Counted from the stretch's first letter, positions 1 to 9,391 are shown. The stretch is 38,214 nt of DNA from Agromyces sp. (GCA_031178045.1 JAPSJT010000005.1:1-38214), one strand, 5' to 3'. Notes: generated by a model not told the origin, from the sequence alone. Translations and numbers: made by a program.

Positions 1-1049
1 GCTTCACGCCGCTCGAGCGCTCGATCGGTCCCGTGCTCGACGAGGTCATCGCCCGTGCACCCCGTCGGGTGATCGTCGCGAGCTTCTCGAGCCACGTGCA
101 CCGCGTGCAGCAGGTGCTCGACGCCGCATACCAGAACGGGCGACGCGTCGCCCTCATCGGCCGCAGCATGGTGCGCAACATGACGATCGCCGCCGAGCTC
201 GGCTACCTCAAGGTGCCCGAGGGCGTGCTCATCGACTTCAAGAAGACCGGCGACATCCCCGACGACCGCATCGTCTACATGTCGACGGGGTCGCAGGGCG
301 AACCGATGGCCGTGCTCTCGCGCATGGCGAATCGCGATCACCAGATCGAGATCGGGGCGGGCGACACCGTCATCCTGGCGTCGAGTCTCATCCCCGGGAA
401 CGAGAACGCCGTCTACCGCGTCATCGACGGGCTCACGAAGCTCGGCGCGAACGTCGTGCACAAGGGCAACGCGAAGGTGCACGTCTCGGGTCACGCTGCG
501 GCCGGCGAGTTGCTCTACTGCTACAACATCCTGAAGCCGAAGAACGTGCTGCCGATCCACGGCGAGTTCCGCCACCTCTTCGCGAACGCGAAGCTCGCTC
601 GCGACACCGGCATCCCCGAACAGAACACGTTCATCGGCGAGAACGGCACGGTGTTCGACCTGCGCGACGGCATCGTGAAGGTCGCGGGCCAGCTCGACCT
701 CGGCTTCGTGTACGTGGACGGCTCGACGGTGGGCGAGATCACCGACGCCGACCTGAAGGATCGCCGCATCCTCTCGGAGGAGGGCTTCATCTCGGTCATC
801 ATCGTCGTGGATGCCTCGACCGGGCGCATCATCGTCGGACCCGAGATCCACGCCCGTGGCTTCGCCGAGGACGCCGCAGTGTTCGAGGAGGTCAAGCCGA
901 AGATCTCGGCCGCGCTCCTCGAGGCGGCGCAGAACGGAGTGCGCGACCAGCACTCGCTGCAGCAGACCGTGCGCCGCACGATGGGGACCTGGGTGAATCG
1001 CCGCCTGCGCCGGCGGCCGATGCTCGTTCCCCTCGTCATCGAGGCGTGA
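1..1049 (+). CDS. rnj: Ribonuclease J, C-terminal part (5' end outside window)
   Basis: RNase J is a metallo-beta-lactamase/beta-CASP ribonuclease with endo- and 5'-3' exonuclease activity in mRNA decay and rRNA maturation. The reading frame is open from base 3, so the gene enters from the left. About 348 codons are present, against roughly 555 in the family, so the N-terminal metallo-beta-lactamase half is missing. Visible are the beta-CASP segment (VIVASFSSHVHRVQQ), the MSTGSQGEP loop, the HVSGHA motif and the PIHGEFRHL motif that supplies a late metal/phosphate ligand, followed by the C-terminal dimerisation domain. A GTG at 33 is an internal valine and not a start. The next gene follows after 84 bases with its own promoter box. 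Lying upstream of ftsK is the usual actinobacterial order. Confidence 0.95.
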   Translation, partial: FTPLERSIGPVLDEVIARAPRRVIVASFSSHVHRVQQVLDAAYQNGRRVALIGRSMVRNMTIAAELGYLKVPEGVLIDFKKTGDIPDDRIVYMSTGSQGEPMAVLSRMANRDHQIEIGAGDTVILASSLIPGNENAVYRVIDGLTKLGANVVHKGNAKVHVSGHAAAGELLYCYNILKPKNVLPIHGEFRHLFANAKLARDTGIPEQNTFIGENGTVFDLRDGIVKVAGQLDLGFVYVDGSTVGEITDADLKDRRILSEEGFISVIIVVDASTGRIIVGPEIHARGFAEDAAVFEEVKPKISAALLEAAQNGVRDQHSLQQTVRRTMGTWVNRRLRRRPMLVPLVIEA

Positions 1050-1121
1050 GGCGGATGCCGCGGACGGTTGCCGCGTAGCCATCGGGGAGTGGGGCGAAAC
1101 ACGGCCGAAACGCGCCGCGCG

Positions 1122-1127
1122 TAGCAT
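1122..1127 (+). promoter_or_regulatory. -10 box TAGCAT for a leaderless start
   Basis: TAGCAT ends 6 bases before the ATG at 1134, so transcription would start at or next to the start codon. No Shine-Dalgarno sequence is present. The same spacing recurs before many genes in this window. Confidence 0.5.
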
Positions 1128-1133
1128 CCGGCC

Positions 1134-1625
1134 ATGGCGGCGTTCATGATCCGCCCGGCCATCCCTGCCGACGGCTCGTTCCTCGCCGACATGGTGGTCG
1201 AGGCGGCGAACTGGCGGGCGGGAAGCACTCGCCCGAGGCCGACGGTGCTGTCCGATCCCGTCTACCGGAACTACATCGCCGGGTGGCAGCGCCCTGCCGA
1301 TCACGGCGTCGTGGCGGTGGACCACGACGGCCGGGCCGTCGGCGCGGCGTGGTATCGGCTGTTCTCGCCCGAGGCGAGCGTCCACGGTTTCGTCGCCTCC
1401 GGCGTGCCCGAGCTGATCATCGGCGTGCGTCCCCTCTGGCGATCGCAGGGCGTCGGTCGGTCGTTGCTTCGGGCCCTCACCGACGGCGCCCGAGCGAACG
1501 GGTACGCACGGTTGACGCTGAGCGTGGAGCGCGACAACTTCGCCGGTGCGCTCTACCGCTCCGAGGGATTCGCCGTGGTGGGCTCCAGGGGAGACCGCGA
1601 GACGATGGTGCGCTCCCTCCGATGA
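1134..1625 (+). CDS. GNAT-family N-acetyltransferase
   Basis: This 163-residue protein has the GNAT fold. Seen: an N-terminal substrate-side region, then the acetyl-CoA loop RPLWRSQGVGRSLLRAL (a Q/RxxGxG/A-type motif, residues about 101-117) and the late strand LSVERDNFAGALYRSEGF typical of the family's C-terminal half. The substrate cannot be read from sequence. In Mycobacterium an acetyltransferase of the same superfamily (ArgA-type, Rv2747) sits beside ftsK, but this protein is not clearly that enzyme. Start: ATG 1134 lies 6 bases after a TAGCAT box. A second in-frame ATG is at 1146. Confidence 0.85.
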   Translation: MAAFMIRPAIPADGSFLADMVVEAANWRAGSTRPRPTVLSDPVYRNYIAGWQRPADHGVVAVDHDGRAVGAAWYRLFSPEASVHGFVASGVPELIIGVRPLWRSQGVGRSLLRALTDGARANGYARLTLSVERDNFAGALYRSEGFAVVGSRGDRETMVRSLR

Positions 1626-1713
1626 GCGCGCTCGGCTGAAAGGGCGACCGGCGGACGGCCCACGGATCGCGGACACTCGCCGTGGGCTGCGGCCGCGTGC
1701 GGGTGCTCGGCCG

Positions 1714-1719
1714 TAGCCT
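1714..1719 (+). promoter_or_regulatory. -10 box TAGCCT for leaderless ftsK
   Basis: TAGCCT is followed by exactly 7 bases and then ATG 1727. This supports the ATG over a GTG 45 bases upstream in the same frame, which would add 15 residues unlike FtsK. Confidence 0.5.
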
Positions 1720-1726
1720 TGTCAGC

Positions 1727-4639
1727 ATGGCTACGAGCACCAAGTCGAACGGGCGTGCCTCGGGCGCGACCGGGCGCGGCTCGAGCGCCCGAACGGCACC
1801 CACGAAGAAGCTCCCCGCCGCGGGCGCACGCGGTTCGAGCGGCGCGAAGCGCCAGCCGGCCGCTCCCGACGGCCCCAGCCTCCTCGTACGCGCCTGGATG
1901 GGCCTCGCGCACCTCACCGGCGGCGCCGCGCGCGCCCTCGGTCCCGAGACCCTGCAGAAGGAGGAGCGGCGCGACGGGCTGCCGTTCTTCATCATCCTGC
2001 TGGCGATCGCCGGCGCGGTCGTCGAGTGGTTCCTCATCAACGATCCCGTGGCGCAGGTGCTCGACTCGTGGACGTTCGGCGGACTCTTCGGCCGCGTGGC
2101 CTTCGCGCTCCCCGTCGTCATGCTGCTGTTCGCGGTGTGGCTCTTCCGTCACCCGAGCTCCGTGCACGACAACACGCGCATCGGCATCGGCGTCGGGTTG
2201 CTGCTGCTCACCGTCTCAGGCCTCTGCCACCTCTTCGGCGGCCAGCCCGAACCGAGCGAAGGCATGGCGGTGCTCGCGCGAGCGGGCGGCATCCTCGGAT
2301 GGATGCTCGCACAACCGCTCATCCTCCTCATCACCGAGGTCGGCGCGGCGATCGTCGTCATCGTGCTGCTCGTGCTTGCGCTCCTCATCATCACCAAGAC
2401 CCCGCCGAACCGGGTGCCGCAACGCTTCCGCGAGCTCTACGCCTGGTTGTTCGGCGCGCCGGAGCCCGACGAGCAGGCTGCGGCCGAGCGGGTCGAGAAG
2501 CCGTCGCGCCGCAAGGCGCAGAAGAGCGCGCAGACCGAACTCGACGGCATCGACGAGCTCGGCGACGGCGACGAAGGCGCCACCGGCCTCGTGCCGTGGT
2601 GGCGGCGCAACGAGTCGAACCGCGAGGAGGATCCCGCGTTCCAGGCCGAGGGCGTCGACGGGCTCACCGAGGTGTTCGGTCCGGGCTCGGCGGCGGGCAG
2701 CTTCGAGTCCCCCATCGAGGGCGTGGGCGGCGCGACGGGGTACGGCACCGAGGTGCTCGGCGACCTCGAGCGTGCCGAATCGGCCCTGCAGGAGTTCACC
2801 GGCGACGTGCCTCGCGGCGGCACCGGCCTCCGCGGCGATGACGCGGGTGCCACGAGCGTGCTCGCAGCGTTCGACGAGCCCGGCGGGGACGCCGACCTCG
2901 CGGCCGCGGGCCCGGTCGCGGCCCTCGGCGGGGACCCCGAGGCATCCGAGCCCGATCGTCCGTACAACCTGCCGGCCGCATCGACCCTCGCCGCAGGTGC
3001 ACCCGCGAAGACGCGTTCGGCGGCGAACGACGATGTCGTGCGCCAGATCACGGGCGTGCTCGACCAGTTCGGCGTCGACGCGAAAGTCACGGGCTTCTCC
3101 CGCGGACCGACCGTGACGCAGTACGAGATCGAGCTCGGTCCTGGTGTCAAGGTCGAGCGCGTCACCGCGCTCTCGAAGAACCTCGCGTACGCGGTGGCGT
3201 CGAACGAGGTGCGCATCCTCTCCCCGATCCCCGGCAAGAGCGCGATCGGCGTCGAGATCCCGAACGCCGATCGCGAGATCGTCACTCTCGGCGACGTGCT
3301 CCGCTCCGGCGCGGCGGCGCACGCCACGCATCCGATGACGATCGGCGTCGGCAAGGACGTCGGCGGCGGCTACGTCGTCGCCAACCTCGCGAAGATGCCG
3401 CACCTCCTCGTCGCCGGCTCGACCGGCTCGGGCAAGTCGAGCTTCGTGAACTCGATGATCACGAGCCTGCTCATGCGGGCGAAGCCGTCGGACGTGCGGA
3501 TGGTGCTCATCGATCCCAAACGGGTCGAGCTCGCACCGTACGGGGGCGTGCCGCACCTCATCACGCCCATCATCACGAACCCGAAGAAGGCAGCCGAGGC
3601 GCTGCAGTGGGTCGTGAAGGAGATGGACATGCGGTACGACGACCTCGCGTCGTTCGGCTTCCGTCACATCGACGACTTCAACAAGGCCGTCGTGAACAAC
3701 GAGATCGTCCTGCCGGCCGGAAGCGAGCGCAAGCTCAAGCCGTACCCGTATCTGCTCGTCGTCGTCGACGAGCTCGCCGACCTCATGATGGTGGCTCCGC
3801 GCGACGTCGAGGACTCGATCGTTCGCATCACGCAGCTCGCGCGAGCGTCGGGCATCCACCTCGTCCTGGCGACGCAGCGGCCCTCGGTCGACGTCGTGAC
3901 GGGCCTCATCAAGGCGAACGTGCCGTCACGCCTGGCCTTCGCGGTCACGAGCGTCACGGACTCCCGGGTCATCCTCGACCAGCCGGGCGCCGACAAGCTC
4001 ATCGGCCAGGGCGACGGACTCTTCCTGCCGATGGGGGCATCGAAGCCCATCCGCGTCCAAGGCGCGTGGGTGAGCGAGGCCGAGATCGAGAAGGTCGTCA
4101 CGCACGTCACGCGACAGGCACGCCCCGAGTACCGGCAGGATGTCGCTGCCGCCGTCGAGCGGAAGGAGATCGACTCCGACATCGGCGACGACCTCGAGCT
4201 GCTGCTCGCGGCGGCCGAGCTCGTCGTGTCGACCCAGTTCGGCTCGACCTCGATGCTCCAGCGCAAGCTCCGCGTCGGATTCGCGAAGGCGGGCCGGCTC
4301 ATGGATCTGCTCGAGTCGCGCGAGATCGTCGGCCCGTCGGAGGGGTCGAAGGCTCGCGACGTGCTCGTCACCGCCGAGCAGCTGCCCGGCGTCCTCGCGA
4401 GGCTGCGCGGCGAGGAGCCGGCCGGAGCGCCGGCCGGGTCGCCGCAATCGCGGCCGCCGGCGCCGTCGGCTCCGCCCGCATCCGCATCCGCATCCTCGGC
4501 CGAACCGGCCGATGCGTACGGCGCGCCCGACGACCGGTACGACGACGATCCCGTCGCTCGTTCGACCGCGGGCCTGCGCGAGGTCGAGGCCGAGTCCGAG
4601 TCCGATGAGGACGCCTGGGGGCTCACCGGCCGAGACTGA
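1727..4639 (+). CDS. ftsK: DNA translocase FtsK
   Basis: FtsK/SpoIIIE translocase anchored at the division septum. It pumps chromosome ends into daughter cells and assists dimer resolution. The protein has 970 residues: a basic Ala/Lys/Ser-rich N-terminus, membrane segments at about 85-105, 120-142, 152-172 and 187-224, a long acidic linker (about 240-430), then the motor with Walker [11 protein letters not shown] (about 562-571) and Walker [12 protein letters not shown] (about 676-686). The gamma winged-helix domain (about 823-890) contains [22 protein letters not shown] and should read KOPS-like polar sequences. After gamma there is an extra Pro/Ala/Ser then Asp/Glu-rich tail of about 75 residues. 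Start chosen at ATG 1727 because of the leaderless -10 box. The gene ends 86 bases before pgsA. Confidence 0.96.
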   Translation: MATSTKSNGRASGATGRGSSARTAPTKKLPAAGARGSSGAKRQPAAPDGPSLLVRAWMGLAHLTGGAARALGPETLQKEERRDGLPFFIILLAIAGAVVEWFLINDPVAQVLDSWTFGGLFGRVAFALPVVMLLFAVWLFRHPSSVHDNTRIGIGVGLLLLTVSGLCHLFGGQPEPSEGMAVLARAGGILGWMLAQPLILLITEVGAAIVVIVLLVLALLIITKTPPNRVPQRFRELYAWLFGAPEPDEQAAAERVEKPSRRKAQKSAQTELDGIDELGDGDEGATGLVPWWRRNESNREEDPAFQAEGVDGLTEVFGPGSAAGSFESPIEGVGGATGYGTEVLGDLERAESALQEFTGDVPRGGTGLRGDDAGATSVLAAFDEPGGDADLAAAGPVAALGGDPEASEPDRPYNLPAASTLAAGAPAKTRSAANDDVVRQITGVLDQFGVDAKVTGFSRGPTVTQYEIELGPGVKVERVTALSKNLAYAVASNEVRILSPIPGKSAIGVEIPNADREIVTLGDVLRSGAAAHATHPMTIGVGKDVGGGYVVANLAKMPHLLVAGSTGSGKSSFVNSMITSLLMRAKPSDVRMVLIDPKRVELAPYGGVPHLITPIITNPKKAAEALQWVVKEMDMRYDDLASFGFRHIDDFNKAVVNNEIVLPAGSERKLKPYPYLLVVVDELADLMMVAPRDVEDSIVRITQLARASGIHLVLATQRPSVDVVTGLIKANVPSRLAFAVTSVTDSRVILDQPGADKLIGQGDGLFLPMGASKPIRVQGAWVSEAEIEKVVTHVTRQARPEYRQDVAAAVERKEIDSDIGDDLELLLAAAELVVSTQFGSTSMLQRKLRVGFAKAGRLMDLLESREIVGPSEGSKARDVLVTAEQLPGVLARLRGEEPAGAPAGSPQSRPPAPSAPPASASASSAEPADAYGAPDDRYDDDPVARSTAGLREVEAESESDEDAWGLTGRD

Positions 4640-4712
4640 GCAGCGGGCGCCCTGACGCCGTCGCCGCCGCCGCGGCGGGCTCTCGCGGCGTCCCCGGATC
4701 GCCGCCGCCAGC

Positions 4713-4718
4713 TATCCT
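4713..4718 (+). promoter_or_regulatory. -10 box TATCCT for leaderless pgsA
   Basis: TATCCT lies 7 bases before ATG 4726. The 86-base gap after ftsK is otherwise GC-rich with short self-complementary CCGCCGCGGCGG runs and no clear terminator. Confidence 0.5.
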
Positions 4719-4725
4719 TGGGCGT

Positions 4726-5328
4726 ATGACCTCCTCCGCCGGCGGCCCCGGGCGATCGGCGAACTGGAACCTTCCCAACGCGATCACGGTCGTTCGCATC
4801 CTGCTCGCGCCGGCGTTCTTCTGGATGCTCCTCGCCGACGCCGGTCACGACGGCTGGCTCCGATGGGCCGCCGCGGCGCTCTTCATCATCGCGATCGCGA
4901 CCGACGGCATCGACGGCCACATCGCCCGCTCGCGCGGGCTCGTGACCGACCTCGGGAAGATCCTCGACCCGATCGCCGACAAGCTGCTCACGAGCGGCGC
5001 GCTCGTGTGCCTCTCGATCCTCGGCGAGCTGCCCTGGTGGGTGACCGCCGTCATCGTCGTCCGCGAGGTCGGCATCACCGTCTGGCGGCTCGTCGAGCTG
5101 CGTCGGGGCAACGTCGTTCCCGCATCGTCGGGCGGCAAGCTGAAGACGGTCGTGCAGTCGGTCGCCATCTCCTTCGCGCTCGTCCCGCTGTGGATGCTCG
5201 TCGGCGAATGGGTGCACTGGGTCAACGGCGTGCTGATGAGCGCGGCCGTCGTGCTGACGCTCTGGTCCGGGTTGCTCTACGTGCGTGATGCCGTTCGCCT
5301 CGCGCGCGGTGTGAGGGACGCGCACTGA
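4726..5328 (+). CDS. pgsA: CDP-diacylglycerol-glycerol-3-phosphate 3-phosphatidyltransferase
   Basis: Integral membrane enzyme making phosphatidylglycerol phosphate from CDP-diacylglycerol and glycerol 3-phosphate, the first step to phosphatidylglycerol and cardiolipin. The 200-residue protein carries the CDP-alcohol phosphotransferase signature near residues 60-86: DGIDGHIAR, then G, then D and D in LGKILDPIADK. Several hydrophobic segments follow, as expected for the six-helix fold. NLPNAITVVRILLAP near the N-terminus is typical of PgsA. Its stop overlaps the start of cinA by one base (TGATG), so the two genes are translationally coupled, and an ftsK-pgsA-cinA order is common in Actinobacteria. 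Other CDP-alcohol transferases share the motif, so the exact acceptor is inferred from context. Confidence 0.92.
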   Translation: MTSSAGGPGRSANWNLPNAITVVRILLAPAFFWMLLADAGHDGWLRWAAAALFIIAIATDGIDGHIARSRGLVTDLGKILDPIADKLLTSGALVCLSILGELPWWVTAVIVVREVGITVWRLVELRRGNVVPASSGGKLKTVVQSVAISFALVPLWMLVGEWVHWVNGVLMSAAVVLTLWSGLLYVRDAVRLARGVRDAH

Positions 5329-5855
5329 TGTCCGAGTCCGCGCCGCAGACGGCTCCGGATGCCGCTGCCGCCGTCATCGCGGAACTCGCTCGTCGGGGGC
5401 TCCGCATCGCCGTCGCAGAATCGCTCACCGGTGGCCTCGTGCTCGCCGAGCTCACTCGCATCCCCGGCGCATCCGCCGTCGTGAGCGGCGGGGTGGTGGC
5501 CTACGACACCGCAGTCAAGCACTCGCTGCTCGACGTGTCGGCCGAGCTGCTTCGGCGAGAGGGAGCGGTGCATCCCGAGGTGGCTCGCGAGATGGCCGAC
5601 GGGGTGCGTCGAGCGCTCGCGGTCGGCGGCCGGCCGGCCGACGTCGGCGTCGCCACGACGGGCGTCGCCGGGCCGTCGGCGCAGGACGGCAAGCCGCCGG
5701 GCACCGTCTACGTCGCCGTGGCGATCGACGATGCCGTCGAGGCGCTCGAGCTCCACCTTCCCGGCGACCGCGGCGAGGTCCGTGCGGGGACGGTCGACGC
5801 CGCCGTGCGGGCGGTGCTGGCGAGGCTCGGGGCTCAGGAGCGCGGAGTCCGGTAG
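5328..5855 (+). CDS. cinA: CinA C-terminal-type nicotinamide-nucleotide amidohydrolase
   Basis: A stand-alone CinA C-terminal domain (PncC), which deamidates nicotinamide mononucleotide to nicotinate mononucleotide in NAD salvage. The 175-residue length fits the single-domain form; the N-terminal MoaB-like domain of full-length CinA is absent. Seen: AESLTGGLVLAELTRIPGAS, with the conserved serine/threonine pocket, then SGGVVAYDTAVKHSLL and GVATTGVAGPSAQDGKPPGTVYVAV, all family hallmarks. It overlaps pgsA by one base. Its last 22 bases overlap the convergent response-regulator gene on the other strand, so the insertion boundary of the two-component block lies right at its end. Confidence 0.92.
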   Translation: MSESAPQTAPDAAAAVIAELARRGLRIAVAESLTGGLVLAELTRIPGASAVVSGGVVAYDTAVKHSLLDVSAELLRREGAVHPEVAREMADGVRRALAVGGRPADVGVATTGVAGPSAQDGKPPGTVYVAVAIDDAVEALELHLPGDRGEVRAGTVDAAVRAVLARLGAQERGVR

Positions 5856-6517
5856 CGGTGCTCGGGGCGGCCGGCGGAGCCGTACCGGGGTGCGACCTCT
5901 GCGACGCCGGTGGCGACGAGGTGCTCGAGGTACCGGCGAGCGCTCACCCGCGACATCCCGAGCGATTCGGCGATCTCGGCGGCGGAGGCATCCGCTCCGC
6001 GCGCTGACAGCTGCTCGGCGACCCGATCGAGGCTGACTGGCGACAGGCCCTTCGGCAGCGGCGCTCGGCGCGCGGCCGCCGTGCCGAAGACGTGGTCGAC
6101 CGCGCGCTGATCGAGCGCGCCGTCGAGCGCCGCCTCGTCGGCGGCGATGCCGCGCCGCACCTCGTCGAGTCGCTCCGCGAGGCTCGCGCCCGAGAAGGGC
6201 TTCACGAGGTAGTGACGCACGCCGAGCAGGCGAGCGCGGCGAACGGTCTCGAGATCGCGCGCGGCGGTCACGGCGATGACCTCGACGTCATCGCCCGCCG
6301 CGCGCAGCCGGCGCAGCACGTCGAGTCCACCGAGATCGGGAAGGTAGACGTCGAGGAGCACGAGCTGTGGGCGATGCCGTTCGATCACCGACAACGCCTC
6401 GCTGCCGGTGTGGGCCTCGGCCACGACCGTGAAGCCCGGCTGCGCGTCGACGAAGGCGCGGTTGACGTGCGCGACTGCGAAGTCGTCGTCGACGATGACG
6501 GCCCGGATCTCGTTCAT
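5834..6517 (-). CDS. CitB/DcuR-type response regulator
   Basis: Transcription factor partner of the kinase encoded just upstream on the same strand (4-base ATGA overlap). The 227-residue protein has a receiver domain (1-125) with acidic pair D10/D11, phospho-acceptor D56 in VLLDVYLPD, T84 and K106. It ends in a helix-turn-helix module (about 160-205, ASAAEIAESLGMSRVSARRYLEHL), the arrangement of the CitB/DcuR/DctR family controlling uptake of C4-dicarboxylates and citrate. Divergent from tctCBA, it most likely activates that transporter; this is inference from family and position. Its 3' end overlaps cinA by 22 bases, convergently. Confidence 0.92.
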   Translation of the reverse strand: MNEIRAVIVDDDFAVAHVNRAFVDAQPGFTVVAEAHTGSEALSVIERHRPQLVLLDVYLPDLGGLDVLRRLRAAGDDVEVIAVTAARDLETVRRARLLGVRHYLVKPFSGASLAERLDEVRRGIAADEAALDGALDQRAVDHVFGTAAARRAPLPKGLSPVSLDRVAEQLSARGADASAAEIAESLGMSRVSARRYLEHLVATGVAEVAPRYGSAGRPEHRYRTPRS

Positions 6518-8160
6518 CGGCGGGCTCCGGCCGCGTTCGATCCGTCGACGACCTCGGCGCGGCTCCACGGCAGCATGACGACGAAGCGCGCGCCGCCCGC
6601 CGGCGACGCGTCGACTGCTGCCGATCCGCCGAGCCGCGACGCCACACGCCGCACGATCGTGAGCCCGATGCCCCGGCGGGCCTTGCCGGGCGTCGGCGCC
6701 TTGCCGGAGACGTCGGGCTCGAAGATCGCGTCGCGGCGGTCCTCGGGCACTCCCGGGCCGTCGTCGTCGACGCGGATCACGACGTGTCCGGGTTCGAGGT
6801 CGTCGCGGATCGAGAGCGTGATGCGCCCGGCCAGGCCGCAGGCCTCGATCGCGTTGTCGAGCAGGTTCCCGACGACGGTGAGCAGCTCGGTGCGCGGCAC
6901 GCCGGCGTGCGCCGCCTCGAGGTGCGAGTCGGGATCGAGATCGAGCGCGATGCCGAGCTCCTGCGCCCGCGATCGCTTGGCGAGCACGAGCGCGGCCGTC
7001 TCGACATCCGCGATGCCGTCCTGTTCGTCGAGCGAGGAGAGCGCACCGCCGCTGCCCACACGCTGGATGAACGCGATCGCCGCGTCGACGTGCCCGAGTT
7101 CGAGCAGTCCGCTCACGACGTGGAGCTTGTTCGAGAACTCGTGCGATTGGGCGCGCAGGCCCTCGGCGAGGCCCTGCGCGCCCTGCAGCTCGCGAAGCAT
7201 GGACTCGAGCTCGGTGCGATCGCGCAGGATGGCGATCGACCCGACGTCCCGGCCGTCCACGCGGACGCGATCGCCGTGCACGAGCAGGACGCGCTCGCCC
7301 GAGAGCACGGGCGTCTCCCGGTCCTCGCCCGATGCGATGAACCGGGCGAGCTCCTGGTCGAGCACCCGGTCGACGTGCCGGCCGAGCACCGCGTTCGCGT
7401 CGGCGATGTCGAGGAGCCGAGCGGCCGCGTCGTTCATGAGCACGATGCGCCCGGCGTCGTCGACCGCGACGAGGCCCTCCCGGATGCCGTGCAGCATGGC
7501 CTCCCGGGTCTCGAGCATCGCCCGGATCTCGTCGGGCTCGAGGCCGTAGATGCGACGGCGGATGACGCGTCCGATCCATGCCGAGCCGATGACGCCGAGC
7601 ACGGCGGCCACCATGAGCGCGAGCAGCAGCCCGAACAGGCCTCCGACGAAGTCCTCGCGCAGCTCGGACTCGAGGATGCCGACCGACACCTGGCCCATGA
7701 CGTCGCCGCCCGCGTCGAAGATCGGCACCTTGACCCGCCACGACTCGCCGAGCGTCCCGGTCTGCGTGCCCACGTAGACCTCGCCCGAGAGCGGGATCGC
7801 CGGGTCCGTCGAGACCCGCTCGCCGATCCGGTCGGGGTTCGGATGCGAGTACCGGATGCCGTGGTCGTCGGCCACGACGACGTACGTGACGTTCGAGGCC
7901 CGCCGGATGACCTCGGCGACCGGCTGGATCGTCGACGACGGGTCCGCGTCGTCGAACGCCTCCGTGATGACGGGAAGCCCGGCGACCGATTGCGCGACGG
8001 CGATCATGCGGTCCTGATACGCCTCGCGGAGCTGCTGCTCCTGCAGCCACATCGCGGTCACGCCCGTTCCGACGACCGTCGTGAGCACGATGGCGACCTG
8101 CAGCAGCAGGAGCTGCATGCCAAGCGTCATCGACCGGCCCACCCGACCAGTGTGCCCCAC
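6514..8160 (-). CDS. CitA/DcuS-type sensor histidine kinase
   Basis: Membrane sensor kinase of 548 residues. Order: transmembrane helix 1 (about 15-38), extracytoplasmic PAS/PDC-like ligand domain (40-170, with NVTYVVVADDHGIRYSHPNPDR), helix 2 (171-198), cytoplasmic PAS (215-315), then the dimerisation segment with phospho-acceptor H340 in RAQSHEFSNKLHVVSGLLELG, and a HATPase domain with N box GNLLDNAIEA (431-440), DDDGPGVP and RRGIGLTIV. The H-E-F-x-N-K-L context is the CitA/DcuS signature, so citrate or a related carboxylate is the expected ligand. Start: GTG 8160 with GAGGG 7 bases upstream; a downstream in-frame ATG at 8130 would remove ten residues and has a poorer ribosome site. Confidence 0.93.
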   Translation of the reverse strand: MGHTGRVGRSMTLGMQLLLLQVAIVLTTVVGTGVTAMWLQEQQLREAYQDRMIAVAQSVAGLPVITEAFDDADPSSTIQPVAEVIRRASNVTYVVVADDHGIRYSHPNPDRIGERVSTDPAIPLSGEVYVGTQTGTLGESWRVKVPIFDAGGDVMGQVSVGILESELREDFVGGLFGLLLALMVAAVLGVIGSAWIGRVIRRRIYGLEPDEIRAMLETREAMLHGIREGLVAVDDAGRIVLMNDAAARLLDIADANAVLGRHVDRVLDQELARFIASGEDRETPVLSGERVLLVHGDRVRVDGRDVGSIAILRDRTELESMLRELQGAQGLAEGLRAQSHEFSNKLHVVSGLLELGHVDAAIAFIQRVGSGGALSSLDEQDGIADVETAALVLAKRSRAQELGIALDLDPDSHLEAAHAGVPRTELLTVVGNLLDNAIEACGLAGRITLSIRDDLEPGHVVIRVDDDGPGVPEDRRDAIFEPDVSGKAPTPGKARRGIGLTIVRRVASRLGGSAAVDASPAGGARFVVMLPWSRAEVVDGSNAAGARR

Positions 8161-8187
8161 CGGGGCGCCCTCGTCGCTCGCGAGAGC

Positions 8188-8275
8188 GTGACCAATACGA
8201 CCGAAACGAAGCGGAAACGACCACTACGACCCTTACGACCGCAGCGTTCCCCACGAGTACTCCGACTCATAGCGT
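8188..8275 (+). promoter_or_regulatory. Divergent regulatory region with ACGACC repeat array and tctC -10 box
   Basis: Between the kinase and tctC genes (8161-8329) the hexamer ACGACC occurs at 8197, 8217, 8226 and 8235. The last three are spaced exactly 9 bases apart, and a degenerate copy (GTGACC) lies 9 bases before the first. The complement is a run of GGTCGTA/T units. A candidate -10 TAGCGT lies at 8270-8275. The repeats are a likely binding array for the response regulator; the assignment is inference. Confidence 0.45.
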
Positions 8276-8329
8276 CGTCCGCACATCGATCGTCGCCCGC
8301 GAACGGACTCGGGCGCTCAAGGAGGAGAA

Positions 8330-9391
8330 TTGCGATCTCTCAGCAGGCCGGACATGCCGGCCCGAACCACACGCCGGCACGGCCCTCGCTCCGCGGCGGC
8401 CGGGGTCGGGATCCTCGCCCTGCTCGGCCTCGCGGCCTGCAGCTCGCCGACCGCATCGGCCGGTGATGAGACGGATGCCCCAGCGGCATCCGTCGACGCC
8501 GTGCAGCTCATCGCGCCCGCCGACCCCGGCGGCGGCTGGGACCAGACGGCGAGGGCGCTCTCGCAGGTGCTCACCGACGAGGGACTCGTGAGCTCGGCGC
8601 CCGTGGAGAACATCGGCGGTGCGGGCGGCACGGTGGGCCTCGCCGCGCTCGCGAACGAGAAGGACGCGGCCACGCTCATGGTCACGGGCCTCGTCATGGT
8701 CGGGGCCGTCGAGACGAACGCGTCCGACGTGCGCATCGAGGACATGACGCCGATCGCGAAGCTCACCGAGGAGGCCCTCGTGCTCGTCGTCCCGGCCTCC
8801 TCGCCGTACAAGACCGCGGAGGACCTCATCGACGCCATCGTCGAGGACGGCGCTGCCATCTCGGTGACGGGCGGCTCGGCCGGCGGTGCCGACCACATCC
8901 TCGCGGGCATGCTCCTCACCGAGGCGGGGGTGGATCCCGCCGAGATCCCCTCGACCCTCAACTACATCCCGAACTCGGGCGGTGGCGAAGCGGTGACGAT
9001 GCTGCTCGGCAACACGGTGCAGGCCGGCATCTCGGGAGTCGGCGAGTTCGTCGAGCAGATCGAGGCGGGGGAGCTGCGTGCCCTGGCCGTCTCCTCGCCC
9101 GAGCCCGTCGCGCTCCTTCCCGACACGCCGACCCTCGTCGAAGAGGGCTACGACGTCGAACTCACGAACTGGCGAGGACTGCTCGCACCGGGCGGCATTT
9201 CGACCGCCGAGGCCGACGCGCTCACCGCCCTCGTCACCGAGCTGCACGACTCCGCCGGCTGGTCGACGACGCTCGAGGAGAAGGGCTGGGCCGACGCGTT
9301 CCTCGTGGGCGACGAGTTCAGATCCTTCCTCGACGCCGATATCGCCGAGGTCACGGACACCCTTCGGACGATCGGCCTGGTCTCGTCATGA
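8330..9391 (+). CDS. tctC: Tripartite tricarboxylate transporter solute-binding lipoprotein TctC
   Basis: Extracytoplasmic binding protein that captures a tricarboxylate or related organic acid for the TctAB membrane pair. The 353-residue protein has a long basic N-region, a hydrophobic core and a lipobox LAAC (Cys37), so it should be lipid-anchored. The Bug/TctC fold is shown by LIAPADPGGGWDQTARAL, ENIGGAGGTVGLAAL and the late NWRGLLAPGG segment. Start: TTG 8330, preceded by AAGGAGG at 4-5 bases; ATG 8354 has no ribosome site and would shorten the signal peptide. It overlaps tctB by ATGA. The ligand is not readable from sequence. Confidence 0.93.
   Translation: MRSLSRPDMPARTTRRHGPRSAAAGVGILALLGLAACSSPTASAGDETDAPAASVDAVQLIAPADPGGGWDQTARALSQVLTDEGLVSSAPVENIGGAGGTVGLAALANEKDAATLMVTGLVMVGAVETNASDVRIEDMTPIAKLTEEALVLVVPASSPYKTAEDLIDAIVEDGAAISVTGGSAGGADHILAGMLLTEAGVDPAEIPSTLNYIPNSGGGEAVTMLLGNTVQAGISGVGEFVEQIEAGELRALAVSSPEPVALLPDTPTLVEEGYDVELTNWRGLLAPGGISTAEADALTALVTELHDSAGWSTTLEEKGWADAFLVGDEFRSFLDADIAEVTDTLRTIGLVSS

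Noticed and set aside
1050-1121. Terminator after RNase J (GCGGATGCCGC)
   Set aside because: The stem is only four base pairs and there is no T-run; not convincing.
2216-3859. Long antisense and +2 frames within ftsK
   Set aside because: Same shadow effect; no ribosome site, promoter or family pattern.
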